A stretch of 64,000 nucleotides of DNA. It comes from Paenibacillus sp. 1781tsa1 (GTDB lineage Bacteria; Bacillota; Bacilli; Paenibacillales; Paenibacillaceae). The position numbers and the translations under genes are program-made. Positions 25,712-34,783 of this stretch are shown one piece after another. Positions within the stretch are counted from its first letter, which is position 1; each line of letters starts with the position of its first letter. Under the pieces are notes generated by a model. It was not told where the DNA came from and searched no databases. It saw nothing but the letters and a program-made list of their open reading frames with translations. Location: assembly GCF_024159265.1 (NCBI RefSeq), contig NZ_JAMYWY010000001.1:1860001-1924000 (forward strand). Direction: 5' to 3'.

Positions 25712-28066
25712 ATGATATTCAAGCGCACAGCAGACCCATTACCCAAAGGGCGTTATTTCAGGCGCAGCCTGATGATGATTCTGTTTATCGCCTGCATTCC
25801 GGGAGTCATTACAGGGGGGCTGCTGTATGGCTGGGTCACCGTCAAAATGGAAAAGATTTTGCAGCAAACCCATCTACATCAGTTTGAACAACGTACCGTG
25901 TGGGTTGGCGATCAATTGGATGCACTTGAATTGACCTTCTCGCAGTGGGCCTTTGATCCGGTTTTCGATAATCGTCTGAAAGAGCTCGATTTTGTATTCA
26001 AGTATAAACAGGTTCATGAACTGTACCGATTGCTGCTGATGATTCAGAATTCCAATACATTGATCGGCAAAGTTCAATTGTATCTGGGGGAACCCCAGGC
26101 CGTAAAGATGGATTCTGAACGGTATGATTTTATCAAAGACGCCGGGGAGATCGAGAAGTATGAACGGTTGACTCATCAGCCCCAGGCCACATATTGGTCC
26201 CGCTCCATGGATAGCACCTCCATGATGATGGTGAATCGGCTTCCGGGTGGAAGCGACGATGCACTAGGGGCACTAACGATCACGCTGGATAACAAGCAAC
26301 TAGGCAACATGTTACAGACCTTGTCTCCGTATAATGGCGGGACGACATTCCTGCTGGATGAGCAGGGCAAGCCCATGCTTCCACAAGACAAAGTGTTTGG
26401 TGGATTACAGCATGCTGTGCGTGAACATATGTTGAACTTGGAAGGAAGTCTGTCTTCTTTCCTGATGGATTATGAAGACCTGACTTACTCGGTTCAAACG
26501 GGCACCTTCCGCAGACTGGGTACTGATTGGACTTACGTGTCCGCGGTGCCTCTCAATGAAATTGTAGCTCCGATTGTATCGGTACCCCGAATCGTTCTTC
26601 TCGTCAATGGATCAGGACTATTACTGGCATTGATCTTATCGTGGGTTGGTTCGCTCCAGCTCTATAAACCGTTTACGAAGTTATTGCGAATGTTTACCGC
26701 GGCTTCTGTCCGCTCGAATGAGTCTGTACAACTGGATGAAATCAAGCATATTGAACAGCGCTGGATTGGCGTTAATCAGGAGAGAGAATCGTTGCAGCAA
26801 CGGTTGGAAGAGCAACTTCCACTCGCCCGGGAGAGCTTGCTGATTCAGCTCACGCTGGGTCATCTGTTACTGTCATCCGACCATGAATGGAAGGAACGTC
26901 TGGCACAGCTGGGCTGGGTCCTTCGGAATGAGCGGTTCATCATCCTGTTTGCTCAGATTCCTCCGAGTGCAGTTCTTCTATATGGGACTAAAGAGCGACA
27001 TCGAAGCGAATCTCAGGAGTGGATCAGTTTTGGCGCAACCGATATTCTGAACAGGCAGTTGAAGGGACTTCCTTACCGAGCCGAGACGATCAATTACCAT
27101 GACATGTCCATTGCGCTGTTGCTGGCTGTCCCTCCAGAGGTCCAGCCAGAGACGCCTGAATTCAGAGAGGAATTATCTCGGATGGCCCAGCATTGGCTGG
27201 AAGCCGTGCAGTCGGAATGGAACGTTCGTATGACAGTCTTGATCAGCAAACCCACATCAGATGCCTCCCATATTCCTCAGCTGGTCAGAGAATCGAGGGC
27301 TGTATTGAGGAAAAGGCAGTTCTCATCCAATGTGACGATCATTGATATGAATGAGGAGGCAGAGCAGGATGTGAATGAACATGAAGTATATTCGCTTGAA
27401 TTGGAGCAGGCTATCATCTCGGCATTACGGAGTGGTGAACAGGACACTGCCTTGGAACAGTTCAGCATATTTATTGGCACGTATGCCCGATTTGAAGCGC
27501 CGGATAAGCATGTTCGTCAGGCTGTATTCCAACTGCTGGCACGCATACAACATACCCTTTTGCAATTAGGGGAAGATCCGGTCGAGCTATTCGGGATAGG
27601 GATGTATGAAGAGGTGTTGCAGCTGCATGATCTGGATGAACTGTTCCTGTGGTTCAAGGAGCGGATTGTGCACGTATGTGTAGAGGAATTCACAGGCAAG
27701 GAAGAGAAGCAGATACAGATGGCTGTTCATCAGATGAAGGAGCATGCACAGCAGCACTATGCAGAAGCCTTATCGTTAGATGCATTGGCAGATCTTCACG
27801 GGATTCATTCCTACACATTAAGCCGGGCATTCAAGCAGACGTTCGGGCAGAATTTTGTGGACTATTTGACTGAGGTAAGGCTCCACCGGGCCAAGGAGCT
27901 GCTTGAATCAACAGACGTCAAAATCAGTGAAATTGCGGAGCAGGTAGGTTATCAGCCCAGTTACTTCAATCGGTTGTTCAAGAAAAATGAGGGAACGACG
28001 CCAAGTCGTTACCGGGAAGACATTCACAATCATACGGGGCATAATCGGGGTAACCGCTCCGTTTAG
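25712..28066 (+). CDS. Membrane-spanning AraC-family regulator (YesS type)
   Basis: A 784-residue one-protein sensor and regulator. Two membrane segments (about 19-38 and 290-310) enclose an extracytoplasmic sensor domain of about 250 residues. A cytoplasmic middle region of about 340 residues follows, and the C-terminal 115 residues hold two AraC helix-turn-helix motifs (LSLDALADLHGIHSYTLSRA and VKISEIAEQVGYQPSYFNRL). Proteins of this plan activate neighbouring polysaccharide-use genes when the outer domain meets a sugar or a loaded binding protein. Position 44 bases after the permease gene and just before the sulfatase and lyase genes makes these its likely targets. AAGGAGG precedes the start by ten bases. 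Confidence 0.9.
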   Translation: MIFKRTADPLPKGRYFRRSLMMILFIACIPGVITGGLLYGWVTVKMEKILQQTHLHQFEQRTVWVGDQLDALELTFSQWAFDPVFDNRLKELDFVFKYKQVHELYRLLLMIQNSNTLIGKVQLYLGEPQAVKMDSERYDFIKDAGEIEKYERLTHQPQATYWSRSMDSTSMMMVNRLPGGSDDALGALTITLDNKQLGNMLQTLSPYNGGTTFLLDEQGKPMLPQDKVFGGLQHAVREHMLNLEGSLSSFLMDYEDLTYSVQTGTFRRLGTDWTYVSAVPLNEIVAPIVSVPRIVLLVNGSGLLLALILSWVGSLQLYKPFTKLLRMFTAASVRSNESVQLDEIKHIEQRWIGVNQERESLQQRLEEQLPLARESLLIQLTLGHLLLSSDHEWKERLAQLGWVLRNERFIILFAQIPPSAVLLYGTKERHRSESQEWISFGATDILNRQLKGLPYRAETINYHDMSIALLLAVPPEVQPETPEFREELSRMAQHWLEAVQSEWNVRMTVLISKPTSDASHIPQLVRESRAVLRKRQFSSNVTIIDMNEEAEQDVNEHEVYSLELEQAIISALRSGEQDTALEQFSIFIGTYARFEAPDKHVRQAVFQLLARIQHTLLQLGEDPVELFGIGMYEEVLQLHDLDELFLWFKERIVHVCVEEFTGKEEKQIQMAVHQMKEHAQQHYAEALSLDALADLHGIHSYTLSRAFKQTFGQNFVDYLTEVRLHRAKELLESTDVKISEIAEQVGYQPSYFNRLFKKNEGTTPSRYREDIHNHTGHNRGNRSV

Positions 28067-28107
28067 TACACGCCCTAGTTTTCGGCCAAAGGAGAGTGGG
28101 ATGTGAC

Positions 28108-29625
28108 GTGTCACAGGACAAGCCAAATATTATTTTTCTCATGACAGATCAGCAGCGATGGGACTGTATTGGAACGTTCAATGAACATATTCATACACCG
28201 AGTCTCGATAAACTTGCAGCCGAGGGAATCACTTTCCATGATGCGGTCTGCCAATCGCCAATGTGTGCGCCAAGCCGAAGCTCCATGATGATGGGATATT
28301 ATCCGTCACAGCTTGGGGTCCGAACGAATTATGGCGGATTGTTCGAGGAAGACAAGCTGCCTTCAGAACCTTTGCCAGCGTTGATGCACCGCGCAGGGTA
28401 TCAGACCGCCGGATTCGGAAAAACGCATTGGAACCATAGCGAGGGCGTAGAGGAGCCTTCCACGCGAGGGTTCGAAGTAAGATCCATCGGACTTTCCCGT
28501 CAAAGTGGTCATTATGAACAGGGAGCGACAATGATGGGTGACTCCCATCCCGAAGCGTTGGAAGCCTACCATCAGGAGACGAAGGATTTTGGCGGCGGTG
28601 AGGAAAATGTCAATGGTTATACAGGGCTTACGAGTCAGATTCCGATGAATCAGCATCGGGATGGCTGGGTAGCCGAACAGGCGCTGCAATTTTTGGATGA
28701 AGGGGTAGACCCGGAGCGGCCGTTATTTTTTTATCTGTCTTTCCTGAAGCCACATGCCGGGTTCAATGTGCCAAAAGCATTCGAAGACCTGTACAGGCTG
28801 GAAGATATTCCGGATATTCCGCAACCACCTTGGGAGGATGAAGTGCAGACTCACCTGGCAGCTTCCGATGAACTGAATTCGAGTAGTCGCCAGTCGTACC
28901 TCGATAAGAAGAAGGTATGGGACCAGCGCAGTTCGGAGGAGCGGAGGAGGACCACGTTAAGATACTGGGCGAATTGCTCCTGGCTCGATCATTACTTTGG
29001 ACTCGCTTTGGAGAAGTTGGAGAACCAGGGGAGGCTGGAGAACGCGCTGATTGTATTTGTCTCGGATCATGGAGAGATGCTGGGGGAACGACAGTTTCGC
29101 TTCACCAAATATAATCTGTATGACAGCAGTGTGAGGGTGCCGCTCATCTTGTCTGGTACCCATATTCAGGAGCAGAAGCGGGGAACGATTGATCAGGAAC
29201 CTGCGGAATTGGTGGATCTGGTACCCACATTGACGCGTGCAGCCGGACTTGAAGCGAATCCGATGCTGCCTGGTGTCGATCTGCTGGGCGATCTCCGGCA
29301 TCGCGGAACGTTCTGTGAATTTCATGGAAAGGGAGTAACGGCACCTCATTCGGCTCCGGCCTATATGTGGCGGACCACGGAGTGGAAGCTCATTTTGTAC
29401 ATGGAGGGCTCTGTTGCGGAGTCTGCATCCAGAGTGCACGAAACGAAGGGTGAATTGTATCACCTGACGGTTGACCCTCATGAGTGGACGAACCTGTATG
29501 ATGATGAGCAGCACGCTGTAATTCGGGAGCAATTAAAGACCGAACTGCTGATGCATCTGGCTGTCAGTTGGGCGAAAGGACCCTTTTTCTATGATCGTGG
29601 AGGAACCAAGCCGTTAGAGCGGTAG
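28108..29625 (+). CDS. Sulfatase, Cys-type, cytoplasmic
   Basis: A 505-residue member of the alkaline-phosphatase-like sulfatase family. It cleaves sulfate esters using a formylglycine made from the active-site Cys53 in SPMCAPSRSS (CxPxR signature). Other metal and active-site parts: PNIIFLMTDQQ at the N-terminus, FGKTHW, FLKPHAGF and VSDHGEMLGERQ. There is no signal peptide, so it should act inside the cell on imported sulfated sugars. I choose GTG 28108; the upstream in-frame GTG overlaps the GGAGAG site. The matching formylglycine-generating enzyme is encoded at 31711, with one gene between. Confidence 0.92.
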   Translation: MSQDKPNIIFLMTDQQRWDCIGTFNEHIHTPSLDKLAAEGITFHDAVCQSPMCAPSRSSMMMGYYPSQLGVRTNYGGLFEEDKLPSEPLPALMHRAGYQTAGFGKTHWNHSEGVEEPSTRGFEVRSIGLSRQSGHYEQGATMMGDSHPEALEAYHQETKDFGGGEENVNGYTGLTSQIPMNQHRDGWVAEQALQFLDEGVDPERPLFFYLSFLKPHAGFNVPKAFEDLYRLEDIPDIPQPPWEDEVQTHLAASDELNSSSRQSYLDKKKVWDQRSSEERRRTTLRYWANCSWLDHYFGLALEKLENQGRLENALIVFVSDHGEMLGERQFRFTKYNLYDSSVRVPLILSGTHIQEQKRGTIDQEPAELVDLVPTLTRAAGLEANPMLPGVDLLGDLRHRGTFCEFHGKGVTAPHSAPAYMWRTTEWKLILYMEGSVAESASRVHETKGELYHLTVDPHEWTNLYDDEQHAVIREQLKTELLMHLAVSWAKGPFFYDRGGTKPLER

Positions 29626-29773
29626 ATAGACCATGTTGACCGGGCATCCGGAGGCAAAGCAGTTATTGCTGAACCCAATCAGTCAATCTCATTTAGATTG
29701 GCTAATGGGAACGAGATAACAGGTTTTGCTTTTTTTTATGCATATACTAACCATCGATGGAGGGGAAATGTAA
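29626..29773. other. Gap before the lyase gene with hairpins and a T-tract
   Basis: 148 bases. CCAATC (29675-29680) pairs with GATTGG (29696-29701), with a nested AATCT/AGATT; a run of T lies at about 29729-29737. It may be a weak terminator for the sulfatase gene or the leader of the lyase gene. No clear promoter was found. Confidence 0.35.
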
Positions 29774-31687
29774 ATGAAAACCAAAACAACTGTGGCAAAA
29801 GGAACCAAAGTACTAATCACATTGCTGTTAAGTGGAGTTATTGGATGGACCGGAATTGCTTCACCGGGAGGGGGAGTACTCCATGCAGATGCAAATGCCG
29901 ATGCAGCAGAAGGATCTGCACCACGTCTGGTTGAAAATCTGGGACGAGGTTTTACTGCCGTATATCTGGGAGAGAACAAGGTGTATCTGAGCTGGCGTCT
30001 GCTTGGGACCGAACCGCAGCAGGTTACATTTGATATCTATCGTCGGACGGGTACAGAAGAAGTGAAGCTGAATGACCAGCCTTTGACACAGGGAACCAAT
30101 TATACGGACACCAATGTAGATGTAACCCAGAGCCATACGTATATCGTGAAGTCTTATGTGGACGGTAGGTTACAAGATACGAGTGCCGAGGTCGTATTGG
30201 CAGCGAATCCCGAGATCCGCAATTACTTCAGTATTCCATTGCAAAATATAACATCCAATCCGTCCGATTATTTTGTGCAGCATGGTTGGCCTGGGGATCT
30301 GGACGGTGATGGGGAATATGAATACGTGGTCACCCGCATTCCGGTGAACGGAGGCAATAAATATGTGGAGGCCTACAGTCTGACCGAAGGTTTCCTGTGG
30401 CGGATTGATCTGGGTCCATACAGTGTCACAACGATAGATACATATAATGCGCCGCCTGCTTCCGTTAGTGAATTTGGAGTGGCTGGACTTGGGGGCTGGC
30501 GGGACAACGACAATATAACGGTATTTGATCTGGACAGTGATGGGAAAGCAGAAGTATTGCTACGTACGTTTGAAGGAGTAACGTTTGCTGATGGTCAGGT
30601 CGTTCCTGCGACGACGGAGCGTGCGCAGTATGTGTCCGTTGTAGATGGATGGACCGGAACAGAAGCGGCACGCACAACGATAACCAATGATTATGCAGTC
30701 GACGGTCCACTTAGTGGGCACTTTGGCATTGCTTATCTGGATGGCGAACATCCAAGCTTGATTACAGCGCTCAAGAATCGTGCGCTTAGCCGCAATTTTC
30801 AGTATGTGACGTCAGCCTATGACTATGCAGGCGGTGCCCTGACGGAGCGTTGGAGACATGTTGGAGCGGACGGTGAGTTTTTCCACCAGATTCGTATCCT
30901 GGATCTCGATGGGGATGGGAAGGATGAGGTGTCATTCGGAGGTTGGGCACTGGATGATAACGGAGAGACCTTATACAGTCTGCCGGGTGTAGTCCATGGC
31001 GATCGTTTCCACATTACAGACATTGATCCGGATCGACCAGGGCTGGAGCAATTCGGGATTCAGCAGGCGGAGAACGGAAACGTCAATCAATTCCCTTGGT
31101 TTTATGCCGATGCGGCGACGGGCGAGATCATTCGTACAGGGGAAATCCCGCAGGACGTAGCACGGGGAACGCTGGCGGATATTGATCCACGGCACAATGG
31201 GCTTGAGATGTGGTCCAGTTCAGGCAATATCTACAACGTGGACGGTGAAGTGATTAGTTCAGTTCAGCCCTCGACCAATTTCAGAATTTGGTGGGACGGT
31301 GATGTGCTCGGCGAGCTGCTGGATAAGAATTTTGTGGAAAAGTGGGATTGGGAGCAGAACATAGCCACACGTCTGTTTACAGCCGATGATGTTCGCGTCA
31401 ATTCCAGAAACGCCCCTGTGCTCTATGGCGATCTGCTCGGGGATTGGCGAGAGGAAATTCTCTATGAAACGAGTGATTTCACAGCATTACGTCTGTATAC
31501 AACAACGATACCATCCGACGTCCGCATCTACACGTTGCCGCATAATCCGGCTTACCGCAATGGACTGGCTGTGAAAGGATATATGCAATCCTTGTTGACG
31601 GATTATTATCTGGGTGAAGGGATGACGACTACTCCACCCGTTCCGAACATTATTCCTGTCGTGTACAATGGGGATCATGAGTCATAA
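29774..31687 (+). CDS. PL11-type rhamnogalacturonan lyase, secreted
   Basis: A 637-residue exported enzyme (signal peptide to about residue 40). After the signal it has the family start PRLVENLGRGFTAVYLGENK and YLSWRLLGTEP, a fibronectin-like N-terminal domain, and then an eight-bladed propeller region with many calcium-binding DxDGDG loops (PGDLDGDGEYEYVVTR, DLDSDGKAEVLLRT, DLDGDGKDEVSFGG). This matches polysaccharide lyase family 11, such as B. subtilis YesW (620 residues), which cuts rhamnosyl-galacturonyl bonds of rhamnogalacturonan I. It would make the oligomers taken up by the upstream transporter. A sulfated rhamnose polymer is an alternative substrate given the sulfatase beside it. 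Confidence 0.88.
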   Translation: MKTKTTVAKGTKVLITLLLSGVIGWTGIASPGGGVLHADANADAAEGSAPRLVENLGRGFTAVYLGENKVYLSWRLLGTEPQQVTFDIYRRTGTEEVKLNDQPLTQGTNYTDTNVDVTQSHTYIVKSYVDGRLQDTSAEVVLAANPEIRNYFSIPLQNITSNPSDYFVQHGWPGDLDGDGEYEYVVTRIPVNGGNKYVEAYSLTEGFLWRIDLGPYSVTTIDTYNAPPASVSEFGVAGLGGWRDNDNITVFDLDSDGKAEVLLRTFEGVTFADGQVVPATTERAQYVSVVDGWTGTEAARTTITNDYAVDGPLSGHFGIAYLDGEHPSLITALKNRALSRNFQYVTSAYDYAGGALTERWRHVGADGEFFHQIRILDLDGDGKDEVSFGGWALDDNGETLYSLPGVVHGDRFHITDIDPDRPGLEQFGIQQAENGNVNQFPWFYADAATGEIIRTGEIPQDVARGTLADIDPRHNGLEMWSSSGNIYNVDGEVISSVQPSTNFRIWWDGDVLGELLDKNFVEKWDWEQNIATRLFTADDVRVNSRNAPVLYGDLLGDWREEILYETSDFTALRLYTTTIPSDVRIYTLPHNPAYRNGLAVKGYMQSLLTDYYLGEGMTTTPPVPNIIPVVYNGDHES

Positions 31688-31710
31688 ACCAGGGGAAGGG
31701 GATACCTCAG

Positions 31711-32784
31711 ATGCATGGTCAGATACCCAAAAAGGAAACGTCCTGCTGTTGTTCTGCAAGCCGGAGTAGCAGGATTAAGGAGGGAATTCGATTAGAGGAT
31801 ACACGGGAATCGACCGCTTCCCGTGAGATGAGTGCAGCGGCCGACAATGCTTTCTTACATCCTGTTGACCTTCTGGAGACCAGTGCGCTGGCGGGAGACG
31901 ACGGATACATCGCCGGGCGTGACGACAGGGACCGCGTATGGATTAAAGGTGGAAGGTTCCTTATGGGTACCAATGATCCTGAAGCTTTTACAGGAGATGG
32001 GGAAGGGCCTGTCAGGGAGACACAGGTGGACTCCTTTTATCTGGATGAATGCACAGTGACCAATGCGCAGTTTGAACAGTTTGTGCGGGAGACCGGGTAT
32101 CGAACGGAGGCTGAGCGATTCGGCTGGTCCTTTGTTTTTCATTTATTCGTTTCTTCGCAAACGGCTGCTCATGTTCGTACTGTGGTGGAGCAAACGCCCT
32201 GGTGGTGGGTTGTTGAAGGTGCGGACTGGTCTCATCCCGAAGGACCTGACTCTGATGTAAATGACAGGGCTGACCATCCCGTTATCCATATCTCCTGGAA
32301 CGATGCCAACGCGTATTGTGGCTGGGCGGGTAAGCGCCTGCCTACAGAAGCCGAGTGGGAATATGCAGCACGAGGTGGATTAATCCAGAAGAAATATCCC
32401 TGGGGTGATGTTCTGAGACCGGATGGACAGCATCAGTGCAACATCTGGCAAGGTACCTTTCCAACTCAAAATAATGCCGCGGATGGTTATGTGGGTACAG
32501 CTCCATCCCGATCCTTTCCTGCCAACGGATTTGGATTGTACAACATGTCAGGTAATGTATGGGAATGGTGCGCTGACAACTATGTTACGGATCATGAGAA
32601 GTCTATACTTGCTAAGACTGTTATTACTTCCAATGAAGTTCGCAAGGTGTTAAAAGGCGGTTCATATCTGTGCCACCGTTCCTATTGCAATCGGTACAGA
32701 GTGGCAGCACGGATTCCCAATACGCTGGACACATCCACCGGACATATCGGTTTTAGATGTGCATCTGATGTATTATCAGTATAG
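31711..32784 (+). CDS. Formylglycine-generating enzyme (sulfatase activator)
   Basis: A 357-residue FGE/SUMF1-type enzyme. It converts the active-site Cys of sulfatases to formylglycine using O2 and copper. The catalytic pair is present as GGSYLCHRSYCNRYRVAAR (Cys321 and Cys326), matching Cys336/Cys341 of human FGE. Other family parts: VWIKGGRFLMGTNDPEAF, VTNAQFEQFV, RLPTEAEWEYAARGG, GNVWEWCADNY and a final GFRCAS. The N-terminus carries a Cys-rich KKETSCCCSASRSS segment (see findings). ATG follows AGGGGAAGGGG. It lies 23 bases after the lyase gene and two genes after the sulfatase it should activate, so the sulfatase is very likely of the aerobic FGE-dependent type. Confidence 0.95.
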   Translation: MHGQIPKKETSCCCSASRSSRIKEGIRLEDTRESTASREMSAAADNAFLHPVDLLETSALAGDDGYIAGRDDRDRVWIKGGRFLMGTNDPEAFTGDGEGPVRETQVDSFYLDECTVTNAQFEQFVRETGYRTEAERFGWSFVFHLFVSSQTAAHVRTVVEQTPWWWVVEGADWSHPEGPDSDVNDRADHPVIHISWNDANAYCGWAGKRLPTEAEWEYAARGGLIQKKYPWGDVLRPDGQHQCNIWQGTFPTQNNAADGYVGTAPSRSFPANGFGLYNMSGNVWEWCADNYVTDHEKSILAKTVITSNEVRKVLKGGSYLCHRSYCNRYRVAARIPNTLDTSTGHIGFRCASDVLSV

Positions 32785-32835
32785 CGTGCTATGGATATGA
32801 CGATATGAATACGATTATTTATATGAAAGGAATAC

Positions 32836-32866
32836 AAGCGACTCATGTGAGTCGCTTTTTTCCTTT
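32836..32866 (+). terminator. Terminator after the FGE gene
   Basis: AAGCGACTC-ATGT-GAGTCGCTT perfect stem followed by six T; it ends the polysaccharide-use cluster. Confidence 0.9.
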
Positions 32867-32952
32867 TACTGATCCGAAAGGATAATTCCGTTATTTAACG
32901 AATACAACAGAGAAGTCAGCGAATTCAAAATCACAGACAAAGGGTGTGCCAC

Positions 32953-33561
32953 ATGACGAATCTATTCGAACATTGTTCAGGTCAAACATTATCTGCCAAC
33001 CTCGGATGGCTGAACGAGCCAGCAGATTGGTCCATTGAAGACGGCAAAGTAACGATAACTGTTTCGCCGATCAGCGACTTTTTTATTGATCCGGCAGGTG
33101 AGCCGGTGAAAGCTTCAGCACCATTTTTACATACGATAGTCAAGGGAGATTTCAGCATCGTCACTCAAGTACAGGTGGACATGAAAGAACAGTATGACTC
33201 AGGCTGCCTGATGGTGAGGGTGGACGATACGAATTGGGCTAAAGTCTGCTTTGAGTATTTTGAAGAACAGCCGTCTATTCTTAGTGTTGTTACTCGAGGT
33301 AACTCGGATGATTGTGTATCAGCACCTGTAGAGGTTAACAAGCCTTATTTACGTGTAGCCCGGGCAGGCAACAGCTTTGCTTTCCATTATTCTCAGGATG
33401 GAGAGAAGTGGAAGTTGGTTCGTTATTTCGGACTCGACTGCCCGGAAGAGATCAAAGTTGGCATTGTGGCCCAATCCCCCATTGGGCAAGGGACCACGGT
33501 TACTTTTACAGACGTACAGCTTCACCATGGAGTGACCGGAAGTGTACGCCGAGTAGAATAA
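32953..33561 (+). CDS. DUF1349 (concanavalin-like) protein
   Basis: About 202 residues; ATG 32953 is preferred over the in-frame GTG nine bases upstream because AAAGGG sits just before both. The protein matches DUF1349, a beta-sandwich related to concanavalin-like lectins: GWLNEPADWSIEDGKVTI, then DSGCLMVRVDDTNWAKVCFE and YFGLDCPEEIKVGIVAQSP. No signal peptide. Yeast Ree1, a regulator of enolase, has this domain; in bacteria its role is not known. It stands alone after the sulfatase/FGE cluster and may bind a sugar. Confidence 0.82.
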   Translation: MTNLFEHCSGQTLSANLGWLNEPADWSIEDGKVTITVSPISDFFIDPAGEPVKASAPFLHTIVKGDFSIVTQVQVDMKEQYDSGCLMVRVDDTNWAKVCFEYFEEQPSILSVVTRGNSDDCVSAPVEVNKPYLRVARAGNSFAFHYSQDGEKWKLVRYFGLDCPEEIKVGIVAQSPIGQGTTVTFTDVQLHHGVTGSVRRVE

Positions 33562-33588
33562 AAAACGATCAGAACGTTGTTCTGTCAT

Positions 33589-34695
33589 TTATTTCACTCG
33601 AATTAACAATCCGAACAGGCCGAGTACAGCGAAGGCCAGAAATGCCGTTGTATTGGAGAACACTTCAATTGTGTAACCTGCCATGGATGAACCAAGGAAT
33701 TGCCCAGCACCCAGCGCGAGAAAGGCAAGACTAATTCCGATGGACACATTTGGACTGAATAGTCTGGTTGCCCAAACGATAAATACACTGGTCAGGAAAA
33801 TATACGTGCTGCCAAATATGATCGCAGAGATGAGACTGGCAGTCATGGATGGAAGCAGGATTACCCCCAGTGAGATAGCCAATAAAAGTATACCTATCCG
33901 GTAGGACCACCCAATCTCAATACGTTCAATAATGCGTCCAGCGCATCCGCCGAGTATCCCCATAACCCCCATCACAATCCAGAACAACACGGCTTCCGAA
34001 TCGGAGGCCCCTTTCTCGTCCGTGAGGAAGTTTCGAGCAAAGGTCCAGTAGATTGCTGAACTAACACCTGTTAACAGACAAGCCATCAGAAGAGCAGACC
34101 CGGGTCTGGTTGGTTTCATACATGTCCAGAGTGACTTGGTACAAGGCAGTGTCTTGGTTGCCGGAATGACACGTCTGTTCCACAACAGAACGACAACACC
34201 GATCACAGCAAACAGGATGTAGGTTAGACGCCAGTAATCCGTGAACAGCCAGTAGAGTGGACCGGATATAACAATTCCGAAGCTGGTCCCTGTATTAATC
34301 CAGCTATTGCCTCTGGCTTGCAGATCCGGTGCAAGTTCGGCATTAACCGTGTTACCGAGTGCCGGAGAGGCCCAGCCTGTACTCAAACCAGCTAGAAATA
34401 CACTAAATGCAAGAACCCATGCATTCTGAGACAGGGCGATCCCGGTTAATCCGAGCACTGCACTGATCCCTGCCAATTGAATGACATAATGATGTCCCTT
34501 GCGATTAATCAACAGTGGTGCAGTTAGAAGGGACAGACAGTAGGCAATATACGTTCCTGAGTTAATCGCGCCAGAGGCTGCATCATTCAATTGTAAGGCT
34601 TCCGAAATTTCCGGCATAAACAATCCATAACTGAATCGCCCGAATGCATAACATACAGCGATAAGTGCAATGCCTGGGAAGATAATTTTTTTCAT
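33589..34695 (-). CDS. MFS transporter, YbfB/YjiJ type
   Basis: A 368-residue, 11-12-helix major facilitator protein. Recognisable parts are the start FPGIALIAVCYAFGRFSYGL, FMPEISEALQLNDAASGAIN and the middle GLSTGWASPALGNTVNAEL. I start it at the ATG 34695, eight bases after AAAGGCGG; an in-frame GTG nine bases upstream overlaps that site. Its promoter region holds the same 19-base element as that of the TetR gene just upstream, so it is likely a repressible exporter of a toxic compound. Confidence 0.88.
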   Translation of the reverse strand: MKKIIFPGIALIAVCYAFGRFSYGLFMPEISEALQLNDAASGAINSGTYIAYCLSLLTAPLLINRKGHHYVIQLAGISAVLGLTGIALSQNAWVLAFSVFLAGLSTGWASPALGNTVNAELAPDLQARGNSWINTGTSFGIVISGPLYWLFTDYWRLTYILFAVIGVVVLLWNRRVIPATKTLPCTKSLWTCMKPTRPGSALLMACLLTGVSSAIYWTFARNFLTDEKGASDSEAVLFWIVMGVMGILGGCAGRIIERIEIGWSYRIGILLLAISLGVILLPSMTASLISAIIFGSTYIFLTSVFIVWATRLFSPNVSIGISLAFLALGAGQFLGSSMAGYTIEVFSNTTAFLAFAVLGLFGLLIRVK

Positions 34696-34712
34696 TAAAT
34701 CCACCGCCTTTT

Positions 34713-34731
34713 AGATAGAACGATCATTATA
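34713..34731. promoter_or_regulatory. TetR-type operator in front of the MFS gene
   Basis: AGATAGAACGATCATTATA, a 16-bp quasi-palindrome (6 of 8 pairs) in its right part. On the minus strand it contains TATAAT, a perfect -10 box, so a bound repressor would block the MFS promoter. The same 19 bases occur at 35342-35360. Confidence 0.7.
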
Positions 34732-34743
34732 TTTATTGTGAAA

Positions 34744-34772
34744 TAAAAAAGTGAGTTGAACTACTAACTCAC
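34744..34772 (-). terminator. Terminator after the TetR gene
   Basis: Read on the minus strand: GTGAGTT stem, AGTAGTTC-type loop, AACTCAC, then six T. It separates the repressor and transporter transcripts. Confidence 0.8.
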
Positions 34773-34783
34773 CCGGAATAGCA

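Noticed and set aside
32785..32952. Gene in the gap between FGE and DUF1349
   Set aside because: The gap holds a terminator and a short AT-rich promoter stretch; no frame with a ribosome site.
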